Positions 9,983 to 18,760 of a DNA stretch of 45,423 bases are shown here, one piece after another (positions within the stretch are counted from its first letter, which is position 1; every line of letters starts with the position of its first letter). A program made the position numbers and the translations under genes. The notes beneath the pieces are model-generated. The model searched no databases and was not told the origin of the DNA. It saw nothing but the letters and a program-made list of their open reading frames with translations. Location of the stretch: assembly GCA_944391745.1 (NCBI GenBank), contig CALXUS010000015.1, positions 1 through 45,423 of the forward strand. The letters are read 5' to 3'. Source of the DNA: an uncultured Clostridia bacterium (GTDB lineage: Bacteria > Bacillota > Clostridia > TANB77 > CAG-508).

Positions 9983-10018
9983 GGCGAAGGAGCCAGTTCC
10001 ATAGAACTGACTCCCGCC
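9983..10018 (-). terminator. GC-rich terminator-like hairpin of the 10022 cassette
   Basis: A near-perfect stem of about 15 bp (arms 9983-9999 and 10004-10018) with a 4-base loop, directly after the stop of the small minus-strand gene. Unlike classical terminators it lacks a clean U-run on the minus strand. Confidence 0.6.
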
Positions 10019-10021
10019 AAT

Positions 10022-10300
10022 TTAGAAGTGTTTCTTATGCAGAATGACGTAAAACTTCAAGTCATCCTTATAGTTGCAATAAACAACAAGTCCACCGTAG
10101 GCTTCATACAACTTAGCTTTTTTCTTGTGCTTAGAGCAAAAGATGAATGTTGCAGTTGGATACATTGAACCAATTTGAATCAGCCGTTGATATGCAGAGC
10201 TGCTCTTAGGTTCAATTTCTTTTCTCCATCTTTTCATAGATGGCAGTTTCTTAATCATTTCCTTTCCAGTCATCTTTCCTTTGAACTTTGCATTTTTCAT
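10022..10300 (-). CDS. Small basic orphan protein (cassette 1)
   Basis: A 92-residue Lys-rich protein that I do not recognise. It has a basic N-terminal half (KFKGKMTGKEMIKK, KRWRKEI) and a beta-like C-terminal half (TATFIFCSKHKKK, GGLVVYCNYKDD, KFYVILHKKHF), and no membrane segment. ATG 10300 is chosen because GGAGG lies 8 bases upstream; an in-frame ATG at 10327 has no such site. Isolated between the por operon terminator and the helicase promoter, with its own promoter and hairpin. Its codons are less AT-biased than the neighbours. The net charge would fit nucleic-acid binding, but that is a guess. Confidence 0.75.
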   Translation of the reverse strand: MKNAKFKGKMTGKEMIKKLPSMKRWRKEIEPKSSSAYQRLIQIGSMYPTATFIFCSKHKKKAKLYEAYGGLVVYCNYKDDLKFYVILHKKHF

Positions 10301-10342
10301 TGAACTATCCTCCGTTTTTAAGTTCAAACATCGAGTATAGAT

Positions 10343-10371
10343 ATTTTAGCATATTTAAGGCAATTTTGCAA
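10343..10371 (-). promoter_or_regulatory. sigmaA promoter of cassette 1
   Basis: Minus strand TTGCAA, a 17-base spacer, then TAAAAT, 42 bases before ATG 10300. Confidence 0.6.
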
Positions 10372-10390
10372 ATTGCTTGTCTAAAAGCAA

Positions 10391-10422
10391 AAACGAACCT
10401 AAAATTTAGGTTCGTTTTTTTA
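10391..10422 (-). terminator. Terminator of the por operon
   Basis: An 11-bp stem (ACGAACCTAAA and its complement) flanked by A-run and T-run on both strands, right after the porB stop. It probably works in both directions. Confidence 0.85.
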
Positions 10423-10425
10423 TAA

Positions 10426-11373
10426 TTATTTATTTGTCATTTCTTCTTTTGCAAGAAGTTCATTCCATCTCTTATCTACTTCCTCTTGGAATTTTTCTAT
10501 CATCCACTCATTACCTGGTTTAAATAAATGTTTAAATCTCTTTTGTGGTTTTAAGAATTCCTCAACTGGAAGTTTCTTAGCAGGTTTATATGTTATATGA
10601 TATACGCCATCAACAACTTCATACATTGGCCAATAACATGTTTCTACTGCTAGTTTATTAAGTTTCATTAAATCTTCTGTTGGATATCCCCAACCTCTTG
10701 GACATGGTGCAAGTACATTTAAGAATTTTGCACCTTTTGTGTATATAGCTTTTTCAGCTTTTTCATATAAATCTTTAAAATTCATATATGCAGCTGTTTG
10801 AGCTACATAAGGTAAATGATGTGCTACCATTATTTCTGTTAAATCTTTTCTTACTTGCATTTTTCCAGGTATAACACTTCCTGCTGGAGATGTTGTTGTA
10901 TCTGCAAATTGAGGTGTTGCAGATGAACGTTGAATACCTGTATTCATATATGCGCCATTATCATAACATACATAAGTCATATCATGTCCTCTTTCCATAG
11001 CACCTGAAAGAGCTTGAATACCTATATCATAAGTTCCGCCATCACCACCAAAGCAAATAAATTTTGTATTTTCATCTTCTGGTAATTTTCCTTGCTTTTT
11101 TAATGATTTATATGCAGCCTCTGCTCCTGAAGCTGTTGCTGCTGCACATTCAAATGCAGTATGAATATATGAATCTGTCCAAGATGTATATGGATAAATA
11201 CATGTTGAAACTTCCATACATCCTGTTGCATTAGACACTACTACATGGTCTTCTGGATGTACTGCTCTTAACACCATTCTAGCTATAGGTGGAGCACCAC
11301 AACCTGCACACATTCTATGTCCTTCAGAAAACCTTGAAGGTCTATTTGCTACTACTTCTTTAACATTATACAT
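10426..11373 (-). CDS. porB: Pyruvate:ferredoxin oxidoreductase, beta subunit
   Basis: The thiamine-diphosphate-binding subunit of the four-subunit enzyme that converts pyruvate and CoA to acetyl-CoA, CO2 and reduced ferredoxin. The TPP motif GGDGGTYDIG is near 109, with the matching YDNGAYMNTG about 30 residues later. Cysteines for a [4Fe-4S] cluster occur in RMCAGCGAPP (near 21-29) and further on, including APCPRGWG. Its length of 315 residues is normal. It is the last gene of porC-porD-porA-porB, 38 bases after porA. AAAGGA lies upstream of ATG 11373. Specificity for pyruvate rather than another 2-oxoacid is inferred from the gene order and sequence. Confidence 0.95.
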   Translation of the reverse strand: MYNVKEVVANRPSRFSEGHRMCAGCGAPPIARMVLRAVHPEDHVVVSNATGCMEVSTCIYPYTSWTDSYIHTAFECAAATASGAEAAYKSLKKQGKLPEDENTKFICFGGDGGTYDIGIQALSGAMERGHDMTYVCYDNGAYMNTGIQRSSATPQFADTTTSPAGSVIPGKMQVRKDLTEIMVAHHLPYVAQTAAYMNFKDLYEKAEKAIYTKGAKFLNVLAPCPRGWGYPTEDLMKLNKLAVETCYWPMYEVVDGVYHITYKPAKKLPVEEFLKPQKRFKHLFKPGNEWMIEKFQEEVDKRWNELLAKEEMTNK

Positions 11374-11411
11374 AGTTTTCTATTCCTTTCTATATATTTC
11401 ATTATATTTTA

Positions 11412-12587
11412 TTATTTTGTTTTTAATCCTAAGAATCTATAAGGATCACTCATATCATTTAAGTTTTGTAAATCATTATATACTGTTTCAATTTGATTTT
11501 CTGTTACATCTCTACCACCAATACCATAGCAATAATCTATTGTTGGTACATTCATATTTAATGTATACATAGCTGATGTAACATCTTCATACAATGGTCC
11601 ACCTGTTAAATTTAATATAGGTGTTTTATCTAATACAGCAACTGCTTTTGCATTAGATAAAGCTTTTGCAATTTCTTCTCCTGGGAATGGTCTAAATACT
11701 CTTACCTTTAAAAGACCAGCTTTAACACCATTATTTCTTAATCTATCAATTACATTTTTTACAGTTCCGGCAGTTGAGTTCATACAAACTATAACATAGT
11801 CAGCATCTTCCATTTTATATTCTTCAAATAAATCATATTTTCTGCCAGTTAATTTTTCAAATTCTTTTGAAACTTCTAATATAACATTTTTAGCATTTTT
11901 CATAGCTTCCCATTGTTGTCTTTTATGCTCAAATAGAAATGGTTGTAAATCCATTGGTCCCATAGATATTGGATTTTTTCTATCTAATAAATAATGTTCT
12001 GGTTTATAAGTTCCTACAAATTTTCTAACTTCTTCTGTTTCTAATAATTCAATATTTTCAATAGAATGTGAAGTTATAAATCCATCTTGACAAACCATAA
12101 GTGGTAATAACACATCTTTATGCTCTGCAATTCTATGAGCCATTAACATATTATCATAAGCTTCTTGGTTTGTTTCTGAAAATAGCATTATCCATCCGCT
12201 ATCTCTTACAGCCATTGCATCTGAATGGTCACTATGAATATTTAGTGGTCCTGAAATAGCTCTATTAACTAAAGCCATAACAATTGGTAATCTCATACTT
12301 GATGCAATTTGTACCATCTCCCACATATACTCTAAACCATTAGCTGATGTAGCTGTCATAGCTCTTGCTCCAGCTGCTTCTGCACCTATACAAGCACTCA
12401 TTGCACTGTGTTCACTTTCAACGGCAACAAATTCTGTATCTACTTCTCCATTATCTACATAAGTAGAGAAATATTGAGGAATTTCTGTTGAAGGTGTTAT
12501 AGGGAAAGCTGCCACTACATCTGGGTTAATTTGTTTCATAGCATAAGCTGTTGCTTCATTTCCGCTTAGTCTTTCTCTAATACTCAT
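11412..12587 (-). CDS. porA: Pyruvate:ferredoxin oxidoreductase, alpha subunit
   Basis: The alpha subunit (391 residues) contains the pyrimidine-binding and core domains of the 2-oxoacid oxidoreductase. Characteristic stretches are GNEATAYAM, AAFPITPSTEI, VESEHSAMSACIGAEAAGAR, TSANGLEYMWEM and NIHSDHSDAM. The C-terminal transketolase-C-like domain has VRVFRPFPGEEI and AVLDKT. GGAGGG upstream of ATG 12587, with one base between it and the porD stop, indicates translational coupling. It works with PorB, PorC and PorD in the cytosol, feeding electrons to ferredoxin. Confidence 0.95.
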   Translation of the reverse strand: MSIRERLSGNEATAYAMKQINPDVVAAFPITPSTEIPQYFSTYVDNGEVDTEFVAVESEHSAMSACIGAEAAGARAMTATSANGLEYMWEMVQIASSMRLPIVMALVNRAISGPLNIHSDHSDAMAVRDSGWIMLFSETNQEAYDNMLMAHRIAEHKDVLLPLMVCQDGFITSHSIENIELLETEEVRKFVGTYKPEHYLLDRKNPISMGPMDLQPFLFEHKRQQWEAMKNAKNVILEVSKEFEKLTGRKYDLFEEYKMEDADYVIVCMNSTAGTVKNVIDRLRNNGVKAGLLKVRVFRPFPGEEIAKALSNAKAVAVLDKTPILNLTGGPLYEDVTSAMYTLNMNVPTIDYCYGIGGRDVTENQIETVYNDLQNLNDMSDPYRFLGLKTK

Positions 12588-12588
12588 A

Positions 12589-12882
12589 TTATTTTCCCTC
12601 CTCTTCCATTGTTATTGCTCCAAATGGGCATACTTTGCTACATACTCCACATCCTTTGCAAAAATCAAAATTAAAGTTTTCTCTTTTTTGCTCTTTGTTT
12701 ACTGGAATAGCATTCTCTGGGCAAACTGGAAAGCATAATCCACATTGTTTACATTTATCTGGATGAAATACTGGTTTCATGCTTCTCCAATCACCTGTTT
12801 TAAAGTTTTTAGAGTTTCCAGCTTCATAAATTGTTCCACCTAGTGTCATATCTTCCCATGGTGTATTATTATTTATTTCCAT
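12589..12882 (-). CDS. porD: Pyruvate:ferredoxin oxidoreductase, delta (ferredoxin) subunit
   Basis: A 97-residue polyferredoxin subunit with two [4Fe-4S] motifs: CKQCGLCFPVCPENA and CKGCGVCSKVCPFGA. It passes electrons from PorAB to soluble ferredoxin. I use ATG 12882 as start because AAAGGA is 8 bases upstream. A longer frame from GTG 12915 has no ribosome site and adds residues not expected in PorD. The N-terminal TPWEDMTLGGTIYEAG segment is typical of PorD. Confidence 0.93.
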   Translation of the reverse strand: MEINNNTPWEDMTLGGTIYEAGNSKNFKTGDWRSMKPVFHPDKCKQCGLCFPVCPENAIPVNKEQKRENFNFDFCKGCGVCSKVCPFGAITMEEEGK

Positions 12883-12951
12883 ACTCTTTTTCCTTTCTAG
12901 TGGTATTATTTCCACTTTACTAAATATTTATTGCTTTTAAAATTATTATAA

Positions 12952-13533
12952 TTATTGAATTTTCTTAACTTCTTTTAAAGCAACTTCTACCGCTTGCATA
13001 TTTCCTGGAATAACTTCAGGTTTTTTTGCAAATTTATGTTTAAATGATCCTTCCATATCTTTAATAAAATCTTCATCAGACATAATGCCTGTAACTTTTA
13101 CTATTGCTGCAAGCATTGGAGTATTTGGGAAATATCTTCCTAATGCTTCTTCAGATATTTTTCTAGCATCAATTGTATAAACACTTCCATTATATCCTTT
13201 TAATAATGGTTTAATTTCATCAATTGATTTTGTAGTATTAATTAATATTGCTCCATCTTCTTTTAATCCTGAAGTAACATCTACAGCTGAAAGCAATGTA
13301 TCATCTACAACTACAACATAATCAGGTTCATAAATATTGCTATGTACTCTTATAGGTGTTGTACTTATTCTGTTGTAAGCTGTTATTGGTGCTCCCATTC
13401 TTTCTGGTCCATATTCAGGGAAACCTTGAATATACTTACCAGTATTGAAGGCTGCATCTGCCAATAGTAATGAAGCTGTTTTTGCTCCTTGGCCACCTCT
13501 ACCGTGCCATCTAATTTCAATTAAATCCTTCAT
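12952..13533 (-). CDS. porC: Pyruvate:ferredoxin oxidoreductase, gamma subunit
   Basis: Gamma subunit (193 residues) of the POR complex. The N-terminal IRWHGRGGQGAKTAS and GFPEYGPERMGAPI are hallmark family motifs. LAAIVKVTGI and the Ala/Lys-rich C-terminus fit as well. First gene of the operon, with AAAGGAGG six bases before ATG 13533 and a strong promoter upstream. Confidence 0.95.
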   Translation of the reverse strand: MKDLIEIRWHGRGGQGAKTASLLLADAAFNTGKYIQGFPEYGPERMGAPITAYNRISTTPIRVHSNIYEPDYVVVVDDTLLSAVDVTSGLKEDGAILINTTKSIDEIKPLLKGYNGSVYTIDARKISEEALGRYFPNTPMLAAIVKVTGIMSDEDFIKDMEGSFKHKFAKKPEVIPGNMQAVEVALKEVKKIQ

Positions 13534-13584
13534 TAATTGCCTCCTTTATTTTTTCTAATATTGCTTTGTCTTTTGTACACAAAT

Positions 13585-13613
13585 AGTATATATTTAAAAT
13601 GTTCTATTGTCAA
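13585..13613 (-). promoter_or_regulatory. sigmaA promoter of the por operon
   Basis: Minus strand TTGACA, a 17-base spacer, then TATACT: close to consensus, as expected for a central fermentation enzyme. Confidence 0.8.
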
Positions 13614-13658
13614 TTAAACTGACCAAAGAATTAGTTTTCAATTACTAAATTTTACAAT

Positions 13659-13687
13659 AAAAAAGAGTCTAAAAAGACCCTTTTTTA
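13659..13687 (-). terminator. Terminator of the walR-to-ferredoxin operon
   Basis: On the minus strand AAAAAAGGGTCT, a TTTT loop and AGACTCTTTTTT, starting immediately after the ferredoxin stop codon. Confidence 0.85.
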
Positions 13688-13864
13688 TTATTCATTATCT
13701 AGTTCTGGAGCTCCTACTGGGCAAATTTGCGCGCAAGAACCACATTCTATGCATTTACTTTTATCAATAACATATTTGTTTTCGCCTTGAGAAATGCAGT
13801 TTACTGGGCAAGAAGCTGCACAAGCACCACATTGTACACATGCGTCTGAAATTTTGTATGCCAT
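13688..13864 (-). CDS. 2[4Fe-4S] ferredoxin
   Basis: A 58-residue bacterial-type ferredoxin with two complete cluster motifs: [15 protein letters not shown] and [15 protein letters not shown]. It is the likely soluble electron acceptor of the adjacent POR complex, although it belongs to a different transcription unit. The start ATG 13864 is preceded by AGGTGG; the in-frame GTG at 13876 overlaps that site. It lies 66 bases after ricT and ends at a strong terminator. Confidence 0.95.
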   Translation of the reverse strand: MAYKISDACVQCGACAASCPVNCISQGENKYVIDKSKCIECGSCAQICPVGAPELDNE

Positions 13865-13930
13865 ATTTTTCACCACCTTTCATTTTATAATAAGTTCTAT
13901 ATATTATAAAAACTTTTAGCAAATTTAATA

Positions 13931-14854
13931 TTACATATCATCATCATTAGATGAACTAATTTCCATCTTATCCATTTTTTCCAAATTTTCAAGTTCTTTT
14001 AAGTCTTCCTCATTAACTTCTTGTTCGACTTCTTTCTTTCCTTCTTTAATTACTTTTACATCTTCAGCTTTATATTTTTTAAAATAGAAATTATCTTCAT
14101 CATCTTTTAATTTTACTTTTAATATTTCATTTAAGACTTCAATTCCTTCTACTACGCCTTCACCATCTTCTGTACTAACAATAGCACCTAGCTTTGGTAA
14201 CTTTTTCATTTTGTCCTCATAAACATTTTGTTCATATTTTAAGCAACACATTAATCTACCACAGCAACCTGTAATTTTCGAAGCATTTAAAGATAAGTTT
14301 TGCTCTTTCGCCATTTTTATTGTTACTACATCAAGTTTCTTTAAAAATGAGCAACAACATAATTCTCTACCACAAGGGCCATTTCCGCCCATTCTTTTAA
14401 TTTCGTCTCTAACTCCAATCTGTCTTAATTCTATTCTTGTCCTAAATATACTAGCTAAATCTTTTACCAAATCTCTAAAATCAATTCTTCCATCAGCTGT
14501 GAAATAAAACAACAATTTAGAATTATCAAATAAATATCTAGCCTCTACCAAATTCATTTTTAATTTATGTTCTTTTATTTTCTTTTTACATATTTCAAAA
14601 GCCTTTTTTTCATTTTTCAAATTTTCTTGTTGATGTTTTCTATCGTCTTTATTAGCAATTCTAATAATATTTTTTAAATCTTTAACTACTGTGTCATCAG
14701 GCAAATTTCTAGAATTAACAGTTACTGTTCCATACTCTTGTCCAAGAGCAGTTTCAACTATTACTTCATCACCATTTCTAACATCTAAATCTCCTGGATT
14801 AAAAAAATATATTTTTCCCGGCTTTCTAAATCTAACGCCTACAACTTTTACCAT
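13931..14854 (-). CDS. ricT: RicT (YaaT/PSP1 family) RNA-processing regulator
   Basis: In Bacillus, RicT is part of the RicA-RicF-RicT Fe-S complex that assists RNase Y and influences sporulation, biofilm and competence. The PSP1 domain contains the cysteine motifs GPCGRELCCCSF (near 161) and TGCCGRLMCCLKYE (near 196), which carry the cluster ligands. The protein is 307 residues; the C-terminal 40 are acidic and low complexity. It overlaps the end of holB by 23 bases, reproducing the holB-ricT order of Bacillus. The start has GGGAGGAG four bases upstream. Whether this organism sporulates cannot be judged here. Confidence 0.93.
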   Translation of the reverse strand: MVKVVGVRFRKPGKIYFFNPGDLDVRNGDEVIVETALGQEYGTVTVNSRNLPDDTVVKDLKNIIRIANKDDRKHQQENLKNEKKAFEICKKKIKEHKLKMNLVEARYLFDNSKLLFYFTADGRIDFRDLVKDLASIFRTRIELRQIGVRDEIKRMGGNGPCGRELCCCSFLKKLDVVTIKMAKEQNLSLNASKITGCCGRLMCCLKYEQNVYEDKMKKLPKLGAIVSTEDGEGVVEGIEVLNEILKVKLKDDEDNFYFKKYKAEDVKVIKEGKKEVEQEVNEEDLKELENLEKMDKMEISSSNDDDM

Positions 14855-15716
14855 TTAACTCCTCCCATATATGAATTAACAAGTAGTCTATGCACATATC
14901 ATAATTGTTATTTGCAATTATCTTCTTCTTAACGGTTTCTATTAAAGTTATTGCTTTAGAAAACTTTAAATTTTCTTTAGTTTTTTCATAAAATATTATG
15001 TTTAGAAAATCTAGTATAGTCATTATATCATCTTTTGACGAATATAACAATTCCGAATTATTTAAAACATCTATTAAACTATCTTTTTCTAATAAATTAG
15101 CTATATTTTTAAGTTGAGTAAAAACTTCTTTCTTTTCTTGAATAGTATCAGCTTTTGCTACACTGCCTTCACATAATCTTATAACATCTTTGTCGTCTGT
15201 TTTTAATATTTTTCCTATTTCATCATCTGTTAAATTTTCAAATCTTATTATTACACATCTTGATTTAATTGTTTGTAACATTCTATTTTCATTTGAAGCA
15301 ATCAAAATTATCATTGCATATTCTGGAGGTTCTTCCAAAGTTTTTAACAAACAATTTTGACTTTCTTCAGACATTAAATCGGCATCATCAATAATATAAA
15401 CCTTTTTACTTGAAATTATCGGTTTTTCTACTATTCTAGATTGCATATTCCTTATCTGTTCAATTTTAATACTTTTTCCATCAGGAACAATAATACTAAA
15501 ATCAGGATTACTATTTGAATCAAATTTAGTGCAAGATTCACAATCATCTTCACCAAGACACATAACTTTTTTAGCTAAATCTCTTGCAAAAAGCTTTTTT
15601 CCTATGCCAGCTTTTCCAACAAACAAATAGCTATGTGACACACTACCCGACAAAACTGCATTTTGCAAAGATTCCTTTATATGCTCATTACCAACTATAT
15701 TTTCAAATAATTGCAT
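14832..15716 (-). CDS. holB: DNA polymerase III delta-prime subunit
   Basis: The clamp-loader delta-prime subunit, which loads the beta sliding clamp during replication. P-loop GKAGIGKK is near 36, a zinc-type cysteine cluster CLGEDDCESC near 52-61, IIDDADLM near 112 and the SRC motif at SRCVIIRF. The length of 294 residues is slightly short but within range. ATG 15716 has GAGG ten bases upstream. It lies 24 bases after lepB and overlaps ricT. Confidence 0.93.
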   Translation of the reverse strand: MQLFENIVGNEHIKESLQNAVLSGSVSHSYLFVGKAGIGKKLFARDLAKKVMCLGEDDCESCTKFDSNSNPDFSIIVPDGKSIKIEQIRNMQSRIVEKPIISSKKVYIIDDADLMSEESQNCLLKTLEEPPEYAMIILIASNENRMLQTIKSRCVIIRFENLTDDEIGKILKTDDKDVIRLCEGSVAKADTIQEKKEVFTQLKNIANLLEKDSLIDVLNNSELLYSSKDDIMTILDFLNIIFYEKTKENLKFSKAITLIETVKKKIIANNNYDMCIDYLLIHIWEELNGKSCRR

Positions 15717-15740
15717 TATTTATTTCCTCATTCTATATTT

Positions 15741-16376
15741 TTAGTCTACTTTACCAAATTTACTAAAAGGCCAAAACCTTATTACAACTTTACTTTCAAT
15801 TTTATCTAATGGAATACATCCAAAAGCTCTACAATCTTTTGAACCCTCTCTATTATCTCCCATTGCAAAAATAGTATCTTCTGGGACAATAAAATCTGTA
15901 AGTACTCCAGTTGGCTCAGTTATAACATCATCTGATAAATAAGGTTCATCTAATTCATTACCATTTATATACACTTTACCATCTTTTAATTCAACATGAT
16001 CTCCTGGGAGTCCAATTACCCTTTTAATATAACTTTCCTTACCTATTTCTAGCACATAATAAACGAATTTTCCCCACCAACTGGTAGGCTCATCTTCATA
16101 TTTAGCAACTGGGTTTTCTACATCTTCCTGTAATAACCCAGTTGCATTATTACTTGGTGCTTCAAAAGTTATAATATCTCCTCTTTGAGGCATCTGTCCA
16201 AATGTTCTTGTTAATCTATTTAAAATAAGTCTATCATTTTGTTCTAATGTAGGCCACATTGATGATTGTTTTACAATAGTTGGAGTACCAACAAAATACT
16301 TTATTAGTAATGCTATTACTACTGCAATTATAATACAATAAATCCACTCAAGTATATTTTTTACTTTATCATTCAT
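15741..16376 (-). CDS. lepB: Signal peptidase I
   Basis: A membrane-bound serine protease (family S26) that removes signal peptides of secreted proteins. One N-terminal membrane segment (about 11-29) is followed by the catalytic serine region SSMWPTL (near 38-44), the general-base lysine in YIKRVIGLPGD (near 115) and the box GDNREGSKDCRAFG. The length of 211 residues is usual for Gram-positive SipS-like enzymes. GGAGGG precedes ATG 16376. The gene follows walK by 25 bases. Confidence 0.95.
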   Translation of the reverse strand: MNDKVKNILEWIYCIIIAVVIALLIKYFVGTPTIVKQSSMWPTLEQNDRLILNRLTRTFGQMPQRGDIITFEAPSNNATGLLQEDVENPVAKYEDEPTSWWGKFVYYVLEIGKESYIKRVIGLPGDHVELKDGKVYINGNELDEPYLSDDVITEPTGVLTDFIVPEDTIFAMGDNREGSKDCRAFGCIPLDKIESKVVIRFWPFSKFGKVD

Positions 16377-16401
16377 TTAAGTCCCTCCATAAGAAAAGTG
16401 G

Positions 16402-17808
16402 CTAAATTTCTTTAGCCTTCTTTTCGACTACTTTTTTCACTGGTATTTGAATAACTACTTCTGTACCTTCATTAACTTTACTCTTAATGTTAATACTTCC
16501 ATTATTTTTCTCTATTATCTCTTTTGCTATTGAAAGACCAAGTCCTGTTCCACCTAATTGCCTAGAACGGGCTTTATCCACTCTGTAAAATCTTTCGAAT
16601 ATTCTATTTAAATCCTTTTCAGGAATACCTATTCCTGTATCTTTTATTTTAATATAAGCATCATTATGTACATACCCAACATATATGTCAATTTTTCCGC
16701 CATCAGGAGTATATTTAATACTATTACTTAAAATATTTAATATTACTCTTTCAATTCCATCTCTGTCTGCATATACATTAGGAACATCTGCCGTAACAAA
16801 ACAACTAACTTTTTGTTTTTTCTTTTTTATCTCAATATCAAATTTTTCTTTACATAGTTTTGCTAATTCACCCAAATCAAATTCCGTAGGCTTTTTATTA
16901 ACTTTGTTATTATCATATTTTGAAAGAGTAAGCAAATCCTGAACTAATTTTTCCATTCTATCAGCATTATCATCTATAACATGTAAAAAATGCTTCTCAG
17001 TTTCTTTATCACAATCTCCATCCAACAATGTTTCCGAATAACCTTTAATTGAAGTTATTGGAGTTTTCAATTCATGTGATACATCTGCAACAAACTCTTT
17101 TCTCATATTATCTAATTTAACATGTTCAGTTATATCTTGAATAACCACCATTACACCTGCTGGCATATCTAAATCATCCCTATAAGGTATGAAGAACAGG
17201 CTCATAGTTCCTTGCTCATTTTCTATCTTTTTTTCAGAAGAAGTCCAACTATCCAAATAAATAATTTTCTCCATATTTATGTCAGAAAACTTACCAAAAA
17301 TAGATTTAAAATTAGCATTATCATCCTTCAATGCCAGTAACTGCTTAGCAGCTGGATTTATGTATGTTATATTACCATCCATATTAAATGTTATAACACC
17401 ATCTGTCATGTGCTTTAAAATAGTTTCTTTTTGTTTTTTTTCGCCATTTGCATCTTTTAAGTTTTGTTTAAGTTCATTAATTATTTCATTAAAAGATTCT
17501 GAAAGTTCATCATTTGAAGTTGTTGTTTCTAAATTATTAATATCTGCATTAAAAATTGCTTTTTTTGCGCCTTTAAGCATTTTTGACATAGGCTCAATAT
17601 ATTTTTTTACTTCTATTATAGAAACTGCTATTGTAAAAATAGAAAATATAGCAAGTACAATTATTGACACAATTTTAATTTGATTAATATATTCTACTGC
17701 TATTCCACTCTGTTGCAATATGCGTGAAAAAAATATTGTGAAAAAACATATTATTGCAATAGTAGCAACATATAATGAAAGTATTATTTTCATTTGAAAA
17801 TTTTTCAC
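16402..17808 (-). CDS. WalK/PhoR-family sensor histidine kinase
   Basis: A 468-residue membrane sensor kinase. Two membrane segments (about 8-28 and 42-64) are separated by only about 13 residues, so there is almost no extracellular sensor domain. HAMP-like and PAS regions (TDGVITFNMDGNITYINPA) follow. The phosphoacceptor His lies in SHELKTPITSIKGYSETLLDGD near 242, and the ATPase has NSIKYTPDGG, DTGIGIPE and GGTGLGLSIAKE. The H-box resembles PhoR, while the partner regulator resembles WalR, so I leave the symbol open. The start is GTG 17808, with GGAGG nine bases upstream. It is 17 bases after the regulator. Confidence 0.92.
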   Translation of the reverse strand: MKNFQMKIILSLYVATIAIICFFTIFFSRILQQSGIAVEYINQIKIVSIIVLAIFSIFTIAVSIIEVKKYIEPMSKMLKGAKKAIFNADINNLETTTSNDELSESFNEIINELKQNLKDANGEKKQKETILKHMTDGVITFNMDGNITYINPAAKQLLALKDDNANFKSIFGKFSDINMEKIIYLDSWTSSEKKIENEQGTMSLFFIPYRDDLDMPAGVMVVIQDITEHVKLDNMRKEFVADVSHELKTPITSIKGYSETLLDGDCDKETEKHFLHVIDDNADRMEKLVQDLLTLSKYDNNKVNKKPTEFDLGELAKLCKEKFDIEIKKKKQKVSCFVTADVPNVYADRDGIERVILNILSNSIKYTPDGGKIDIYVGYVHNDAYIKIKDTGIGIPEKDLNRIFERFYRVDKARSRQLGGTGLGLSIAKEIIEKNNGSINIKSKVNEGTEVVIQIPVKKVVEKKAKEI

Positions 17809-17825
17809 AGCTAAAAGCCTCCAAT

Positions 17826-18575
17826 TTATTTAGATTCTATATAATATCCAACACCTCTTTTGGTGATAAGAATTTTTGGATTTGCTGTATTTTTTTCAAT
17901 TTTTTCTCTAATTCTTCTAATTGTTACGTCAACAGTTCTAATATCTCCGTAATACTCGTACCCCCATACTTTTTCAAGTAAATCTTCTCTAGTAACAACT
18001 TGTCCTGGCTTTTGTGCTAAATATCTTAGTACTTCAAATTCTCTTCTTGTAAGGTCAGTAACCTTTTGACCTCTAACTTCTACTTCAAACTTATCTAAAT
18101 CTAGTTTTAAATCGCCAACTACAATTTTATTTTCTCTCATCATAGAATTAGAATAATCTTGTTCATTTTGTTCAACCTTACGTAAATTAGCTTTTACTCT
18201 AGCAATTAGCTCTCTAATACTAAAAGGTTTTGTCATATAATCATCAGCACCTATTTCTAATCCTAAAATTTTATCTATTTCCTCTCCCTTAGCAGATAAC
18301 ATTATTATTGGAACTTTACTCATTGTTTGTCTAATTTTTTTACAAACTGTAAGTCCATCAGCTTTAGGAAGCATTACATCTAATAAAATCAAATCAGGAT
18401 TTTGAGAAAGTGCAAGTGAAACTCCTTCTTCTCCATCACTTGCTGTAATAGTCTTATATCCTTCTTTTTCTAAGTTGAATACTAACAAATCTTGTATTGA
18501 TGGCTCATCATCTACTATTAATATTTTCTTTTTTGAATCATCATAAGTATTTACATTTGATACAGTATTTTGCAC
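17826..18575 (-). CDS. walR: WalR-like OmpR-family response regulator
   Basis: A 249-residue DNA-binding regulator. The receiver domain has ILIVDDEPS, phosphoacceptor Asp in LILLDVMLPK (near 64), LSAKGEE and the KPF lysine. The winged helix has TRREFEVLRYLAQKPGQV and VWGYEYYGDIRTVDVTIRR, which closely resembles WalR/VicR, the essential cell-wall homeostasis regulator. An N-terminal extension of about 15 residues precedes the receiver. The start codon is GTG (18575), with AAAGGTGG upstream. It heads a six-gene operon through walK, lepB, holB, ricT and ferredoxin. PhoP is the main alternative. Confidence 0.85.
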   Translation of the reverse strand: MQNTVSNVNTYDDSKKKILIVDDEPSIQDLLVFNLEKEGYKTITASDGEEGVSLALSQNPDLILLDVMLPKADGLTVCKKIRQTMSKVPIIMLSAKGEEIDKILGLEIGADDYMTKPFSIRELIARVKANLRKVEQNEQDYSNSMMRENKIVVGDLKLDLDKFEVEVRGQKVTDLTRREFEVLRYLAQKPGQVVTREDLLEKVWGYEYYGDIRTVDVTIRRIREKIEKNTANPKILITKRGVGYYIESK

Positions 18576-18618
18576 AAAAGTCCCACCTTTCTATTCTTCA
18601 ATAAGTTATGATTATTTT

Positions 18619-18648
18619 GCTTAGTAAGATTCAAAACATATACTAAGC
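18619..18648. repeat. Inverted repeat in the walR leader
   Basis: GCTTAGTA (18619-18626) and TACTAAGC (18641-18648) form an 8-bp stem with a 14-base loop, between the walR promoter and its start codon. No U-run follows. It could be an operator or a leader hairpin. Confidence 0.4.
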
Positions 18649-18666
18649 CATTTTTTCATATTTATA

Positions 18667-18695
18667 TTTATATCACAATAATGCGAATTTATCAA
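18667..18695 (-). promoter_or_regulatory. sigmaA promoter of the walR operon
   Basis: Minus strand TTGATA, a 17-base spacer, then TATAAA. It implies a leader of roughly 85 bases before GTG 18575. Confidence 0.55.
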
Positions 18696-18731
18696 TCCAA
18701 AAATGAAATTTTTAAGAAAAAAGCTTCCCTC

Positions 18732-18760
18732 AAAAAAAGAGCAAGTTACTGCCCTTTTTT
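18732..18760 (-). terminator. Terminator of the beta-glucan synthase operon
   Basis: On the minus strand an A-run, GGGCA, a short loop, TGCTC and seven Ts, overlapping the stop codon of the GH94 fragment. Confidence 0.8.
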
